This document shows positions 24,170 through 32,672 of a DNA stretch of 39,307 bases, one piece after another. The notes beneath the pieces were generated by a model, which saw nothing but the letters and a program-made list of their open reading frames with translations, ran no database searches and was not told where the DNA came from. The stretch covers positions 1 through 39,307 of the forward strand of contig CAJTYJ010000036.1 in assembly GCA_910583895.1 (NCBI GenBank), written 5' to 3'. This DNA comes from an uncultured Lachnospiraceae bacterium (GTDB taxonomy: Bacteria; Bacillota; Clostridia; Lachnospirales; Lachnospiraceae). Made by a program: the position numbers and the translations under genes. Numbering within the stretch: the stretch's first letter is position 1; each line of letters starts with the position of its first letter.

Positions 24170-25300
24170 TTACTGTCCTTCTGCTTCAAGTGCTGCAACT
24201 CCCCAGTGTCCTTCCTCGTTTACATTGGATGCGTCCAGTGCATAGGGAGGAACCTGGAGCACCGGGCCTGTTTCGCTGTCCATAAATTCTGCAGTCTTCC
24301 AGTAGTAGTTCTCATTGGTATAGGTTCCGCTGGTCGGGATGGCTTCGCCGTTGAAGAGATACTGGGTCAAAAGATCTACGGCGATGGGACCATAAGCATA
24401 GGCGTCTTCTACGATGATGGCATCATAATAGCCCTCCTGTAAAAATCGGACGGCATCCGGCTCTCCGTCTCCTGTCACAAAGATCACGTGTTTTTCATTG
24501 CCGACGGGATACCACAGATCTGCGATCTGCATGGCCTCGGCACAACCAAGTCCCGGATCGTCAGAGGGGCAGTGTACAGCATCAATCTCTCCTCCATATT
24601 TGGCGATCACATTCGTCAGTGCTTCCTGGGATTTGGCCCGTTCTCCTTCTCCTGGAACCTCGATGTATGCAATGTCCGGATACTGACTGATCACGGATTC
24701 AAAACCGTCTTTGCGCAGTCGCCAGCATTCGGAACTCATAGCTCCGTATACATTGACCAGCCGGCCTTTTGGGGTGCCGTACTTGGCGGTCAGCGCGTCT
24801 ACGATCCGTTCTGCCGCCATCTTGCCGCACTCGAAGTTATCGAATTTAACAGAACCGTCCACGACAGCGGTGGAAGCAGGATTGTCGACCATGATGACCG
24901 GGATTCCTGCTTTTACTGCATCGTTAGCCACATCATTCAGAGCGTCGGAGTCAACGGCATTGGCGATGATGGCTTTGGGATTTTTGGATATAAAATTGCG
25001 GAACTGATCATTCTGAAGTGTGGAATCATTGTTGCAGTTTGCGACCTCTACTTTGAAGCCGGCAGCGCCCACCGCCTCCTCGACTTTCTCCTGAAGCGCA
25101 ACATGGAAATATTGGTTCATGGTTTTCTGTGTGTAGACAATCAGATCGCTTTTGTCAGCGGGAGCGGCATCTGGTGCTTCTTCTGCCTGGTCTGTCTTTG
25201 GAATTTCCGGAGTTGTCGTTTCCTGCGGTTTGGAACCACATCCGGTCATCGTGATTGTCATAGCTGCAGTCAACAAAATGCGGATCATTTTCTTTTTCAT
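24170..25300 (-). CDS. Sugar ABC transporter substrate-binding lipoprotein (RbsB-like)
   Basis: 376 residues. The lipobox MTGC gives Cys21 as lipid anchor, with an acidic linker to about residue 50. The mature part is a type 1 periplasmic-binding fold: QKTMNQYFHVALQEKVEEA, IIANAVDSDALNDVANDAVK, GIPVIMVDNPAS, the hinge-side HCPSDDPGLGCAEAM and VTGDGEPDAVRFLQEGYYDA. The ligand is probably a small sugar or polyol handled by the enzymes upstream in the operon. It lies 33 bp after the SDR gene. Confidence 0.9.
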   Translation of the reverse strand: MKKKMIRILLTAAMTITMTGCGSKPQETTTPEIPKTDQAEEAPDAAPADKSDLIVYTQKTMNQYFHVALQEKVEEAVGAAGFKVEVANCNNDSTLQNDQFRNFISKNPKAIIANAVDSDALNDVANDAVKAGIPVIMVDNPASTAVVDGSVKFDNFECGKMAAERIVDALTAKYGTPKGRLVNVYGAMSSECWRLRKDGFESVISQYPDIAYIEVPGEGERAKSQEALTNVIAKYGGEIDAVHCPSDDPGLGCAEAMQIADLWYPVGNEKHVIFVTGDGEPDAVRFLQEGYYDAIIVEDAYAYGPIAVDLLTQYLFNGEAIPTSGTYTNENYYWKTAEFMDSETGPVLQVPPYALDASNVNEEGHWGVAALEAEGQ

Positions 25301-25333
25301 ATGTTTTCTCCATTTCTATTGCAATAGGCTGAA

Positions 25334-26110
25334 TTAAAAGCAGGTATAGGCGCCGTCTATGCGGAAATCCGCACCAGTAGTGTAAGAACTCATGTCGCCG
25401 GCCAGATAGACCGCAATCGCTTCGAGTTCTTCTGGTCTGCCCATACGGTGTACGGGTATCAGTTTTTCCCACTTTTCAATCAGTGGTTTCAAGACCGGGT
25501 CTGAGAGCGTCATCTCCGTAGCCATATAACCGGGGCTGATGGTATTGACTCTTACATTTCGGTCTGCCCATTCTACGGCCATATTCCTGGACATGGCGAT
25601 GACACCTGCTTTGGACGCTGCATAAGAACATTCTTTCTGAGGAACGTTGGTAATATGCGCGGACATGGATGCAGTATTGATGATGGAACCGCCGCCCTGT
25701 CTTAACATCACTCTTCCGGCCGCCTGGGCGGTCAGGAAAGTTCCATTGAGGTTTACGTGGATTACCCGGATCCAGTCTTCCGGCGTGTCATCTTCCACGG
25801 CCACATTGTGTCCGATGCCGGCGTTGCAAAATGCTGCGTCCAGCCTTCCATATTCACTCAGAATGGTATCGATCATCTTATTTACCTGATCTGGACTGGT
25901 TATATCCGCTTTCACGGCCAGCATATGATTATGATTGACGCTTTGTATTTCCTGCGCCGTCTTTTGGGCGGCTTCCAGATTGACATCTACGATTGCCACG
26001 TCTGCGCCTGCCTCCGCAAGTGCAGTGGCAATTCTTTTTCCGATTCCCTGTGCGCCGCCTGTCACAAAGGCTTTCTTGCCGTCCAGTCTCATTTTCTCAA
26101 TAATTCCCAT
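25334..26110 (-). CDS. Short-chain dehydrogenase/reductase (SDR)
   Basis: 258 residues, classical SDR. TGGAQGIG at 17-24 binds NAD(P), with an acidic residue in VDVNL (D42) that favours NAD; NAG at 96-98; NTASMS with the catalytic Ser (148 or 150) and YAASK (Y163, K167). The C-terminal ISPGYMATEM and TTGADFRIDGAY are typical. AAGGAGG lies 9 nt before the ATG. In this operon it most likely oxidises a polyol to a ketose or reduces a ketose, before or after the FGGY kinase step. Confidence 0.9.
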   Translation of the reverse strand: MGIIEKMRLDGKKAFVTGGAQGIGKRIATALAEAGADVAIVDVNLEAAQKTAQEIQSVNHNHMLAVKADITSPDQVNKMIDTILSEYGRLDAAFCNAGIGHNVAVEDDTPEDWIRVIHVNLNGTFLTAQAAGRVMLRQGGGSIINTASMSAHITNVPQKECSYAASKAGVIAMSRNMAVEWADRNVRVNTISPGYMATEMTLSDPVLKPLIEKWEKLIPVHRMGRPEELEAIAVYLAGDMSSYTTGADFRIDGAYTCF

Positions 26111-26138
26111 AGGTTGATGCCTCCTTGCTGATGAAATC

Positions 26139-26636
26139 TTATTCGCCCACGATCTGAACGCGCACCTTCCGCTCTCGTCCTCTGGTCTGGTCCATATCGG
26201 TAAAATAAATCCGTCCAAATTCTCCCAATGTCATGCAGCCGTCTGTGAGAGGGACAGTCTCGGAACGGCCCAGCAGCACAGAACGAAGATGTCCGTCCGT
26301 GTTCAAAAGCCATTCCTGCTTTTCCTTCCTAAGCTGCATGGCATTTTTCGTGTGGACAGGACCAGGATGCAGATACTGTCCTTCATGTCTGCAGGTGGGG
26401 ATGATGTTTTCAAATACATTGAGCATGTCCTGTAACAGCAGAGGAATCTGATGGTAGGTAAGATCTTCCGAATCTTCCTGCAGAAATACACTGCAGCTTG
26501 TATGCTGGGAAAAGATATTGACCAGCCCGTCTCGGATGCCGGATTTACGAACTGCGCATGCAACTTGTTCCGTTACATCCATAAAGCTGACATTCTGACC
26601 GGATGTAACCATAAATACTTCATGATATACTGACAT
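26139..26636 (-). CDS. YjbQ family protein (UPF0047), long form
   Basis: 165 residues; common YjbQ proteins have about 130-140, the extra length being an insertion with CRHEGQYLHPGPVHTKNAMQ. Family marks are IFSQHTSCSVFLQEDSEDL (the conserved HT motif), LLNTDGHLRSVLLGRSETVP and LGEFGRIYFTDMD. YjbQ proteins are annotated as secondary thiamine-phosphate synthases from weak complementation, but their natural role is unclear. Its position between an isomerase gene and an SDR gene in a sugar operon suggests it handles a phosphorylated pathway intermediate. AGGAG precedes the ATG. Confidence 0.85.
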   Translation of the reverse strand: MSVYHEVFMVTSGQNVSFMDVTEQVACAVRKSGIRDGLVNIFSQHTSCSVFLQEDSEDLTYHQIPLLLQDMLNVFENIIPTCRHEGQYLHPGPVHTKNAMQLRKEKQEWLLNTDGHLRSVLLGRSETVPLTDGCMTLGEFGRIYFTDMDQTRGRERKVRVQIVGE

Positions 26637-26696
26637 ATAGAATTCTCCTGTAATAGTGCGGTATCCGTTTAAGTTATCATACGGATGTGTTGTGTT

Positions 26697-27404
26697 TTAG
26701 GTAGTCTGTCTTTCTTTCCAGGCAGCGGCTGTGGCCTGGATCATTTTTTCCAGCATGTCTTCCGGATTTGGTGCTTTCAGAATGCCGCTGGTGGAACCGG
26801 TGGCGTCAGCTCCGGCCCTGATGATCTCATAGACGTCCTTTTCATCGCTGATTCCTGCGCCGTGAAGAATCGGTATGCTGTCAGAAATCTGGTGAACGGC
26901 CTGAGTGATCTTTTGGATTTCGATGGTATCCTCTGGTCCTCGTCTTCCTTTTCCAATCAAAGCCGGAGATTCCGCAAGGATGATGTCGGGAGACAGACAG
27001 GCGACGGCTGCGGCCTCTTCGGCATTTCCTGCGCAGACCAGAGTTGCCAGTCTGACTTCCTGGGCCCGCCGGATGCACTGGTGCAGATGGTAAAGCGTCA
27101 GCGGACGTTCCGCATGGTTTAAAAGAACACCTCTGGCACCGGCATATCGGATGGCTTCCGGAAGGACTGCACCGATCCCCCGGCCGGGAAGGACCGGATC
27201 CATATGCTGAGCAAACAGATGGATGTGTCTGGTGGCTTTGGCGATAGGTGCAAGGTCTGTATACTGAGCGGAAAATATAATATCTACCTGATATGCCTCG
27301 CTGAGCTGATCTGCTTTGACGGCCAGACGGACCGCGTCTTCTCCGTAGAGATATACTTTGGGTCCGATTTCAAAAAAAGGTCTTCTGATTTTAAATTTAT
27401 CCAT
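26697..27404 (-). CDS. Triose-phosphate isomerase family protein, archaeal-type paralogue
   Basis: 235 residues, shorter than bacterial glycolytic TIM (about 250) and closer to archaeal TIM. Catalytic residues can be placed: K16 in FEIGPKVYLYG, H67 in LFAQHMDPVLPGRG and E145 in ILAESPALIGKGRRG; phosphate-binding glycines are in GAGISD and GSTSG. The usual Asn before the catalytic Lys (NxK) is replaced by Gly. The operon context and this change point to a non-glycolytic isomerase, similar in role to the TIM-like isomerases of erythritol pathways (EryH/TpiA2) that act on tetrulose phosphates. No strong ribosome binding site; it follows the upstream gene by 7 bp. Confidence 0.8.
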   Translation of the reverse strand: MDKFKIRRPFFEIGPKVYLYGEDAVRLAVKADQLSEAYQVDIIFSAQYTDLAPIAKATRHIHLFAQHMDPVLPGRGIGAVLPEAIRYAGARGVLLNHAERPLTLYHLHQCIRRAQEVRLATLVCAGNAEEAAAVACLSPDIILAESPALIGKGRRGPEDTIEIQKITQAVHQISDSIPILHGAGISDEKDVYEIIRAGADATGSTSGILKAPNPEDMLEKMIQATAAAWKERQTT

Positions 27405-27411
27405 CTTGATT

Positions 27412-28215
27412 TTAATCCATTATGGTTCTTAAATATCTGGAAGTTTCAGGAAGGGTGACGGCCGGATCGCCGCATACACAGCATTCCAGATTCAGAAATC
27501 CTTCGTATTTTATGTCTTTTAGAGCCTGCATACAGGCATTCCAGTCGATAGAACCATATCCGGGCAGCAGGCGGTTGTTGTCGCCTAGGTGGACATGCCG
27601 GATTGCAGAGCCGGTCTTCCGGATGCTGTCTGCCATATTGCGTTCTTCCATCGACATATGAAAAAAGTCAGCCAGTATGCCGGCGCGGCTGTCATTCAGC
27701 CGGTCTATGATGGCTTTGCAGTCTTCTAAGGTGTTTAAAAACGGACTTTCATATCGGTTGATTCCTTCTAGGAGCATTGCGCCTGCTGAATCAGCCAGCG
27801 GTTCTAAAAGTTCTTGGTACATTTCCAGAAATGCTTCTTCCTGCACCGGATGCATTTTGGCGTAGGGGTGAAAAAGCGGCAGCGGGCTTTGGGGGCCGTA
27901 CTCGTATTCCAGTTCCGTGACTGCGCCCAGTTCTGCACAGACTGCTGCGGCTTCTTGATACATTTTTTTGCATGCACTACGCAAATGGGGGTCCGGATCC
28001 ATCAGATGTCCGTAGAGCTGATCTGAAAAAACAAATTCGCAGGGAATCACACCGGTGCGTTTTTGAAGAAGCAGCAGCTCCTTTTTCTTTTCCGTGTTCC
28101 AGGAATGGTAATCCATGAAAACCGCAATTCCTTCATATCCCCACCGTTTCAGATTTTCTGCTTGTTCGGTCAGATTTTTTCCCGGAACCATCGTGTTCGT
28201 ACATGAAAGTTTCAA
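27412..28215 (-). CDS. Sugar (phosphate) isomerase/epimerase, D-tagatose 3-epimerase-like TIM barrel
   Basis: 267 residues, xylose-isomerase-like TIM barrel. Metal ligands can be placed at E150 (LLEGINRYE), D183 (ILADFFHMS), H209 (RHVHLGDNNR) and E244 (LNLECCV). All four are exactly two positions before those of D-tagatose 3-epimerase (152, 185, 211, 246). It probably epimerises a ketose or ketose phosphate; EryC of the Brucella erythritol pathway belongs to the same superfamily. The start is TTG at 28215 with AAAGGAG 8 nt upstream. It is the first gene of the operon. Confidence 0.83.
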   Translation of the reverse strand: MKLSCTNTMVPGKNLTEQAENLKRWGYEGIAVFMDYHSWNTEKKKELLLLQKRTGVIPCEFVFSDQLYGHLMDPDPHLRSACKKMYQEAAAVCAELGAVTELEYEYGPQSPLPLFHPYAKMHPVQEEAFLEMYQELLEPLADSAGAMLLEGINRYESPFLNTLEDCKAIIDRLNDSRAGILADFFHMSMEERNMADSIRKTGSAIRHVHLGDNNRLLPGYGSIDWNACMQALKDIKYEGFLNLECCVCGDPAVTLPETSRYLRTIMD

Positions 28216-28241
28216 CGGTTAGTCTCCTTTCTACTCTTTAA

Positions 28242-28255
28242 TTACAACGTTGTAA
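28242..28255. promoter_or_regulatory. LacI operator O2, perfect palindrome
   Basis: TTACAACGTTGTAA, a perfect 14-bp palindrome in the leader of the minus-strand operon, between promoter and first gene. Confidence 0.8.
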
Positions 28256-28300
28256 AAACAAATTAAAAAAAAGAACCGGTTCTGTTGTCTGGAAATTGCT

Positions 28301-28314
28301 TTCAAACGTTGTAA
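28301..28314. promoter_or_regulatory. LacI operator O1, at the operon transcription start
   Basis: TTCAAACGTTGTAA matches O2 in 12 of 14 positions and lies directly downstream of the -10 box of the minus-strand promoter. A perfect AGAACCGGTTCT palindrome (28272-28283) of unknown role lies between O1 and O2. Confidence 0.72.
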
Positions 28315-28316
28315 TT

Positions 28317-28345
28317 ATCATATATCAATTCCTTGGTTTTGTCAA
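28317..28345 (-). promoter_or_regulatory. Promoter of the isomerase-YjbQ-SDR-ABC operon
   Basis: On the minus strand TTGACA (28340-28345) and TATGAT (28317-28322) are spaced by 17 nt: a near-consensus promoter whose start overlaps O1, so repression by LacI is expected. Confidence 0.82.
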
Positions 28346-28437
28346 TAGTGATTATGAAAAATAGAAAAATACTGATTTTTTGGTCATTATAACCACAAGC
28401 AGTCATAAAGTAGGGGGTGCAGCAAAAAAGAATGTAA

Positions 28438-28466
28438 TTGACAACGTTGTAAAAATAATGTAACAT
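28438..28466 (+). promoter_or_regulatory. Promoter and operator O3 of the LacI-FGGY operon
   Basis: TTGACA at 28438-28443 and TAACAT at 28461-28466 are separated by 17 nt. Operator O3 (TGACAACGTTGTAA, 28439-28452) overlaps the -35 box, so the regulator should repress its own transcription. Confidence 0.8.
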
Positions 28467-28507
28467 GATAGCAGTACAGAATTAAATGAAGACAGAAGGT
28501 GTTTATT

Positions 28508-29551
28508 ATGAATGCAGAAAACAAACCGGTTACGATTAAATCCATTGCAAAAGAGCTTGGGATCTCATTTTCTACCGTATCCAAAGCCTTAAATGGGAAC
28601 CCGGCGATCCGGGAAGAGACCCGGAAGATGGTAGCAGACAAAGCGCAGGAGATGGGATATACGCCAAATTCTCTTGCCAAAGGATTGCGGGGGGATTCCA
28701 CCAAGACGATTGCAGTGATCTTCAATGATATCGAGAATCCTTCGCTGACTTTTATTTTCCGCAGCATTTCGATTGTTATGGCTAATTATGGATATACGAC
28801 CATGATTTTTGACTCACAGTTTAACGAAAAGACGGAGCGCGCCAATATCCTGACGGTTCTGTCCAGGCAGCCGGATTTTATCATCTTGGAGCCCGCCTCG
28901 AACAGCATGGAGAATCTGAAACTCTTAGAAGGTATGGAACACAAGCTGATTCTTCAGGGTGCCCGTTATGAGACAGTCAAGTGCCATCATATTCATGTGG
29001 ATTATTTTCAGGGGGGATATTTGTCCGCCTGTGAGATGCTTTCCAAAGGGCACAGGGACTGTCTGGTTCTGACGGAACCTCTTTCCTTTCCGATCAGTGC
29101 ACAGTTTGTTCTGGGGATCAAGAAGGCCTATGAGGAATATGAGGTTTTGTTTCAAGAAGATCATATTGTTACCACATATTCATCGATCCAGAACGGATTT
29201 AAGATCATGCAGAAGCTGTGGGATGAACAGCAACAAAGGTACCGTCTTCCCTTTACGGGAGTGCTGACTTTCAATGATACGCTGGCCTACGGAGTCTATC
29301 AGTCTGCAGCACAGAACGGACTGCAGATACCGGAGGATATCAGCGTCATCGGCTTTGACAACAATCCGGTTTCTGCGTTTTCCAATCCGCCGCTGACGAC
29401 CATTCATCTTCCGAAAGAAAAGATGGCAGAGAGCTGCATCTCAATTTTAAATTCGGTACTGATGGAAAATCACAGAGAGATCTGTGTATTCAGTCTGGTA
29501 CCCAATCTTGTGACGCGCAGTTCCGTCAGGATGCTTAAAAATTTTAAGTGA
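28508..29551 (+). CDS. LacI family transcriptional regulator
   Basis: 347 residues. The N-terminal helix-turn-helix is TIKSIAKELGISFSTVSKAL followed by NGNPAIREETR and the hinge helix NSLAKGLRG; the sugar-binding core has IAVIFNDIENPSLTFIFR and ISVIGFDNNPVSAFSNPPLT. The DNA helix and the AACGTT-centred operators around the gene agree. The ATG at 28508 is used because AGAAGG lies 8 nt upstream; a GTG three codons earlier is possible. It controls the divergent operon and the FGGY kinase gene behind it. Confidence 0.92.
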   Translation: MNAENKPVTIKSIAKELGISFSTVSKALNGNPAIREETRKMVADKAQEMGYTPNSLAKGLRGDSTKTIAVIFNDIENPSLTFIFRSISIVMANYGYTTMIFDSQFNEKTERANILTVLSRQPDFIILEPASNSMENLKLLEGMEHKLILQGARYETVKCHHIHVDYFQGGYLSACEMLSKGHRDCLVLTEPLSFPISAQFVLGIKKAYEEYEVLFQEDHIVTTYSSIQNGFKIMQKLWDEQQQRYRLPFTGVLTFNDTLAYGVYQSAAQNGLQIPEDISVIGFDNNPVSAFSNPPLTTIHLPKEKMAESCISILNSVLMENHREICVFSLVPNLVTRSSVRMLKNFK

Positions 29552-29564
29552 GGAGAAAACAAAA

Positions 29565-31100
29565 ATGAATATCATATCCGTTGACCTTGGGACAACCAAT
29601 CTGAAAGCAGCCGTCTATGATCAGACGCTTCAGATGCTGCATCTTCAGTCCGAACCGGTAACCTACGAGAAGGCCGGAGACTTTGTGGAATTTGACGCAG
29701 ATGAGTATTTTTCACAGATTTTAACGATCATTCAGAAGGTGGCGGTATATGGATGGCAGCAGAACAGGGAGAAGATTGTGCAGATTGTACTGACTGGTCA
29801 GGCAGAATCTCTGATTCTGCTGGATAAAAGCTGCCGACCGGTCTGTCCTGGCATCTCATGGCTGGATATGCGCTCTTCACAGGAATGTCTGGAGCTGTCA
29901 GCCGCCTTTTTGCAGGAGCAATGTTATCGGATCACCGGACAGCCGGAGCTAATTCCTACCTGGCCGATTACCAAAATTTTATGGATGAAGAAAAACCGGC
30001 CGGATCTGGCACAGAAGACGGCATACTATCTGCTTCTGAAAGACTACATTGCCTTTCGGCTTTGTGGAAAGATGGCAGGAGATCATTCGATCTATTGCTT
30101 TTCCCATTATTTTCATATTACAGAACGGAATTACTGGAAAGAGATCCTTGATTACTGTTCTGTACAGGTCAGACAGCTGCCCCAACTGATGCCTTCTGGA
30201 AGTATTGCGGGTTTTTTAAAGGAAGAGTTTGCCTGCCCAAAGAGTGGATTGAGCGAGGGTACAAAGATCAATATTGGTACCCTGGACCATTTCGCAGGGA
30301 TGATCGGGGCAGGTTGTATAAAGAAAGGGCAGATCAGTGAATCGGCAGGAACGGTGTTGTCTCTTGCCGCCTTTACGGAGAAACCAGTGTTTGACAGCGG
30401 CAGGGTTGCCAATTACTGCGGACCGTTTCCAGATTCTTATGTTTTATTGCCAGTATGCGAGAGTGGCGGGTTTAGTATGGAATGGTTTAAGAATCAGTTT
30501 CTTCAGGACACTTCGTATGGGGAGTTAAATAAAATTCTCAAGGAGAGAGAAAGACTGACACCACTGATTTTTCTGCCGTATCTTACAGGAGTGAATGCGC
30601 CGGATTACAACGAAGATGCATCGGGAGTATTCTTTGGCATCCGGGCAGGCTATGACCGATATGATCTGGCATTTGCGGTTATGCAGGGGGTTGCCTGTAT
30701 GCTTCGGAAAAATCTGGACAGCCTGAAGCAGTCGGGAGTCCAAATTGACAAAATCATCTCCACAGGAGGAGGTGCCAGATCGCCTATCTGGACACAGCTA
30801 AAAGCGGATTTTGCCGGTCATGTGATCGAAGTTCCGGATAACGAGGAGGCCCCCTGCCTGGGAGCGGCCGTTATGGCGGCTGTTCAGGAAGGCTTTTATA
30901 AAACGTATGAAGAGGCAATCGCGGCCTGCGTATCCATCAAACATCAGTATCAGCCCTCCAAGGATCCCGCGTTTGAGAGAACCTACCAACTGTTCTGCCG
31001 CACGTACGATGCGCTGGAAGAGACGTTTCGGATTGGTAGGCAGGGGCGGGGATGTACTCCTTGCGCGAAAAATACACCTGATTCCATGCAATCATCATAA
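29565..31100 (+). CDS. FGGY family carbohydrate kinase
   Basis: 511 residues. N-terminal phosphate motif VDLGTTNLKA (6-15), LTGQAESLILLD, PGISWLDMRS, the catalytic Asp in GTLDHFAGMIGAG (D241), the adenosine/phosphate motif ISTGGGARSPIWTQLKADF and EEAPCLGAAVMAA. It resembles xylulokinase-type members, but the substrate cannot be read from sequence. It lies 13 bp after lacI and so shares its regulation; it most likely phosphorylates the imported sugar or its ketose. Its last 20 residues (RQGRGCTPCAKNTPDSMQSS) look unstructured and may be a drifted tail. No clear terminator follows. Confidence 0.9.
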   Translation: MNIISVDLGTTNLKAAVYDQTLQMLHLQSEPVTYEKAGDFVEFDADEYFSQILTIIQKVAVYGWQQNREKIVQIVLTGQAESLILLDKSCRPVCPGISWLDMRSSQECLELSAAFLQEQCYRITGQPELIPTWPITKILWMKKNRPDLAQKTAYYLLLKDYIAFRLCGKMAGDHSIYCFSHYFHITERNYWKEILDYCSVQVRQLPQLMPSGSIAGFLKEEFACPKSGLSEGTKINIGTLDHFAGMIGAGCIKKGQISESAGTVLSLAAFTEKPVFDSGRVANYCGPFPDSYVLLPVCESGGFSMEWFKNQFLQDTSYGELNKILKERERLTPLIFLPYLTGVNAPDYNEDASGVFFGIRAGYDRYDLAFAVMQGVACMLRKNLDSLKQSGVQIDKIISTGGGARSPIWTQLKADFAGHVIEVPDNEEAPCLGAAVMAAVQEGFYKTYEEAIAACVSIKHQYQPSKDPAFERTYQLFCRTYDALEETFRIGRQGRGCTPCAKNTPDSMQSS

Positions 31101-31271
31101 CCGGTGGTTGGCAGTGAATCTGATCAGCCCTTGCTGACGGCGACTGAAAATTTTATGAACGTGAATATAATTACTGAAATTGTAATGTTGAACATCATAA
31201 AACAGTGATTCTGTGTTATGCTGAGGAGGCTGATGCCAATGGAACAGAATCAGTAAGCACAGAAGCGATTA

Positions 31272-32147
31272 TCAATTCCCTCCATTCAATTCAGAAATTC
31301 CCGGCATTAAGGCAGTTTTTCGCGCCTGAGAGGGAGTGAGTCCATATCTCGTCTTAAAGCTTTTGTTAAACAGTTTCTGATTTAGGAACCCGCTGCGTTC
31401 CATCAACACAGAGACAGGAAGGTCTGTGTGAAAAAGATCATGATAGATATGGGACAATCTCACTTCATTTACATAGTCCAGAAAAGAGATTCCCATATTT
31501 TTTTTGAAAAAACGGCAGAAATATTCCCGTGTAAGACCGGCATGTTCCGCAATTTCCGTCAGGGTAAGCGGTTCGGCGTAATGGTCGTTGATGTAAGCGA
31601 TGATCTCCCGGAGTCGTTCTTTTGAAGAGAGCGGCTGGCCGGACTGCTCCGGAAGAATGCTGACAGAGAAATGCCTCAGAATCCGGGCGAACATCTGCAG
31701 AATGATTCCTTCTGACTCCAGAGCAAAAAATGGAGAGTTTTCCATATATAACTGTACCAGAGATCCGGCGAGTTTGCAGATCTCAAGATATGCAGGGAAA
31801 TTTTCTTCTGTGATATCTTCCGGAAGACAGCGGATGGCAAGAGACTCGGCATCCGGAACATATTCCAGCAGTTTTGCTTTGGAGATATGAATGCAGACAA
31901 ACATGGCCGTGGTATCTGAAGTATGGGTACTGTGGATCTGCCGGGAGTCAACGACGATCACCTGCTTTTTGGGAAGCTGAAAGGTTTTGTGTTCCACACA
32001 GATTTCGGTGCCGCCGTTTAAGTAGTACAGGATCTCCAGCTCGTCATGCCAGTGGGGAGGATGATAGCCGCCGGGAACGGAATAGAATCCCAGCTGGATT
32101 CCCAGGATTTTTGTTTCTTTCATGGTTTCATAAAATGCATGGCTCAT
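31272..32147 (-). CDS. AraC family transcriptional regulator with cupin sensor domain
   Basis: 291 residues. The N-terminal cupin (about 15-95) has YHPPHWHDELEILYYLNGG and KKQVIVVDSRQIHSTH; the C-terminal double helix-turn-helix has LTLTEIAEHAGLTREYFCRF, FKKNMGISFLDYVNEVRL and the second helix pair ending YGLTPSQARK. Such proteins usually bind a sugar in the cupin and activate a neighbouring operon. It converges with the FGGY kinase gene and faces a short ORF; its own target is not evident in the window. The 31101-31271 gap holds no gene. Confidence 0.9.
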   Translation of the reverse strand: MSHAFYETMKETKILGIQLGFYSVPGGYHPPHWHDELEILYYLNGGTEICVEHKTFQLPKKQVIVVDSRQIHSTHTSDTTAMFVCIHISKAKLLEYVPDAESLAIRCLPEDITEENFPAYLEICKLAGSLVQLYMENSPFFALESEGIILQMFARILRHFSVSILPEQSGQPLSSKERLREIIAYINDHYAEPLTLTEIAEHAGLTREYFCRFFKKNMGISFLDYVNEVRLSHIYHDLFHTDLPVSVLMERSGFLNQKLFNKSFKTRYGLTPSQARKTALMPGISELNGGN

Positions 32148-32342
32148 GGATGTCTTCCGTCCTTTCGGCAGATTCCTGTTTTTGTTTTTTCCGGATTTAT
32201 TTTATAAAAATCACCTGGAAAAGTCAATATCGACTTAAAAATGGTCAAATTTCCTACTGCAAATGATCTGTTTTTAACGGTATGATGACACTCGTAAAGA
32301 AAAGAATAAATCAGACAGAGAAGGAAAAGTGAGGAAAAAGTT

Positions 32343-32519
32343 ATGATAACAGCAGTATCTGGAAACAGAATGATGAAACATGCAGTGGAGAGAAAATCCT
32401 TAAGAGAAAGATTTGCAGACTATATTGTGGAAAACGGAGCAGAGATTGTCAGCGGAGGGCTGGCATTAAACGGCAATACAAACGGGATTGCTGTATACCG
32501 GATTATGAAAAACAGATAA
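32343..32519 (+). CDS. Hypothetical 58-residue protein
   Basis: MITAVSGNRMMKHAVERKSL begins a basic N-terminal half that leads to RERFADYIVENGAEIVSGG and ends VYRIMKNR. GTGAGG lies 8 nt before the ATG and a TATGAT box at 32281-32286 could serve as promoter. It is divergent from the AraC gene on its left. I do not recognise the family and it may be a remnant. Confidence 0.45.
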   Translation: MITAVSGNRMMKHAVERKSLRERFADYIVENGAEIVSGGLALNGNTNGIAVYRIMKNR

Positions 32520-32631
32520 AAGGAAAACGGTTCCATTTGAAGCCGCTCCGTTCATTCTGTCAACGTTTGTAATATGCCAGATAAAAGAACGGCAGTTCTG
32601 CCCGAAGACAGAACAGAATCAGCAGGATAAG

Positions 32632-32672
32632 AAAAAGGGATAACCGGCAGAAGATGTGAGTTATCCCTTTTT
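32632..32672. terminator. Intrinsic terminator overlapping the stop of the second AraC gene
   Basis: A perfect 13-bp stem AAAAAGGGATAAC / GTTATCCCTTTTT with a 15-nt loop, flanked by A- and T-runs so that it can work in both directions. The TAA of the AraC gene at 32661 lies in the right arm. Confidence 0.88.
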
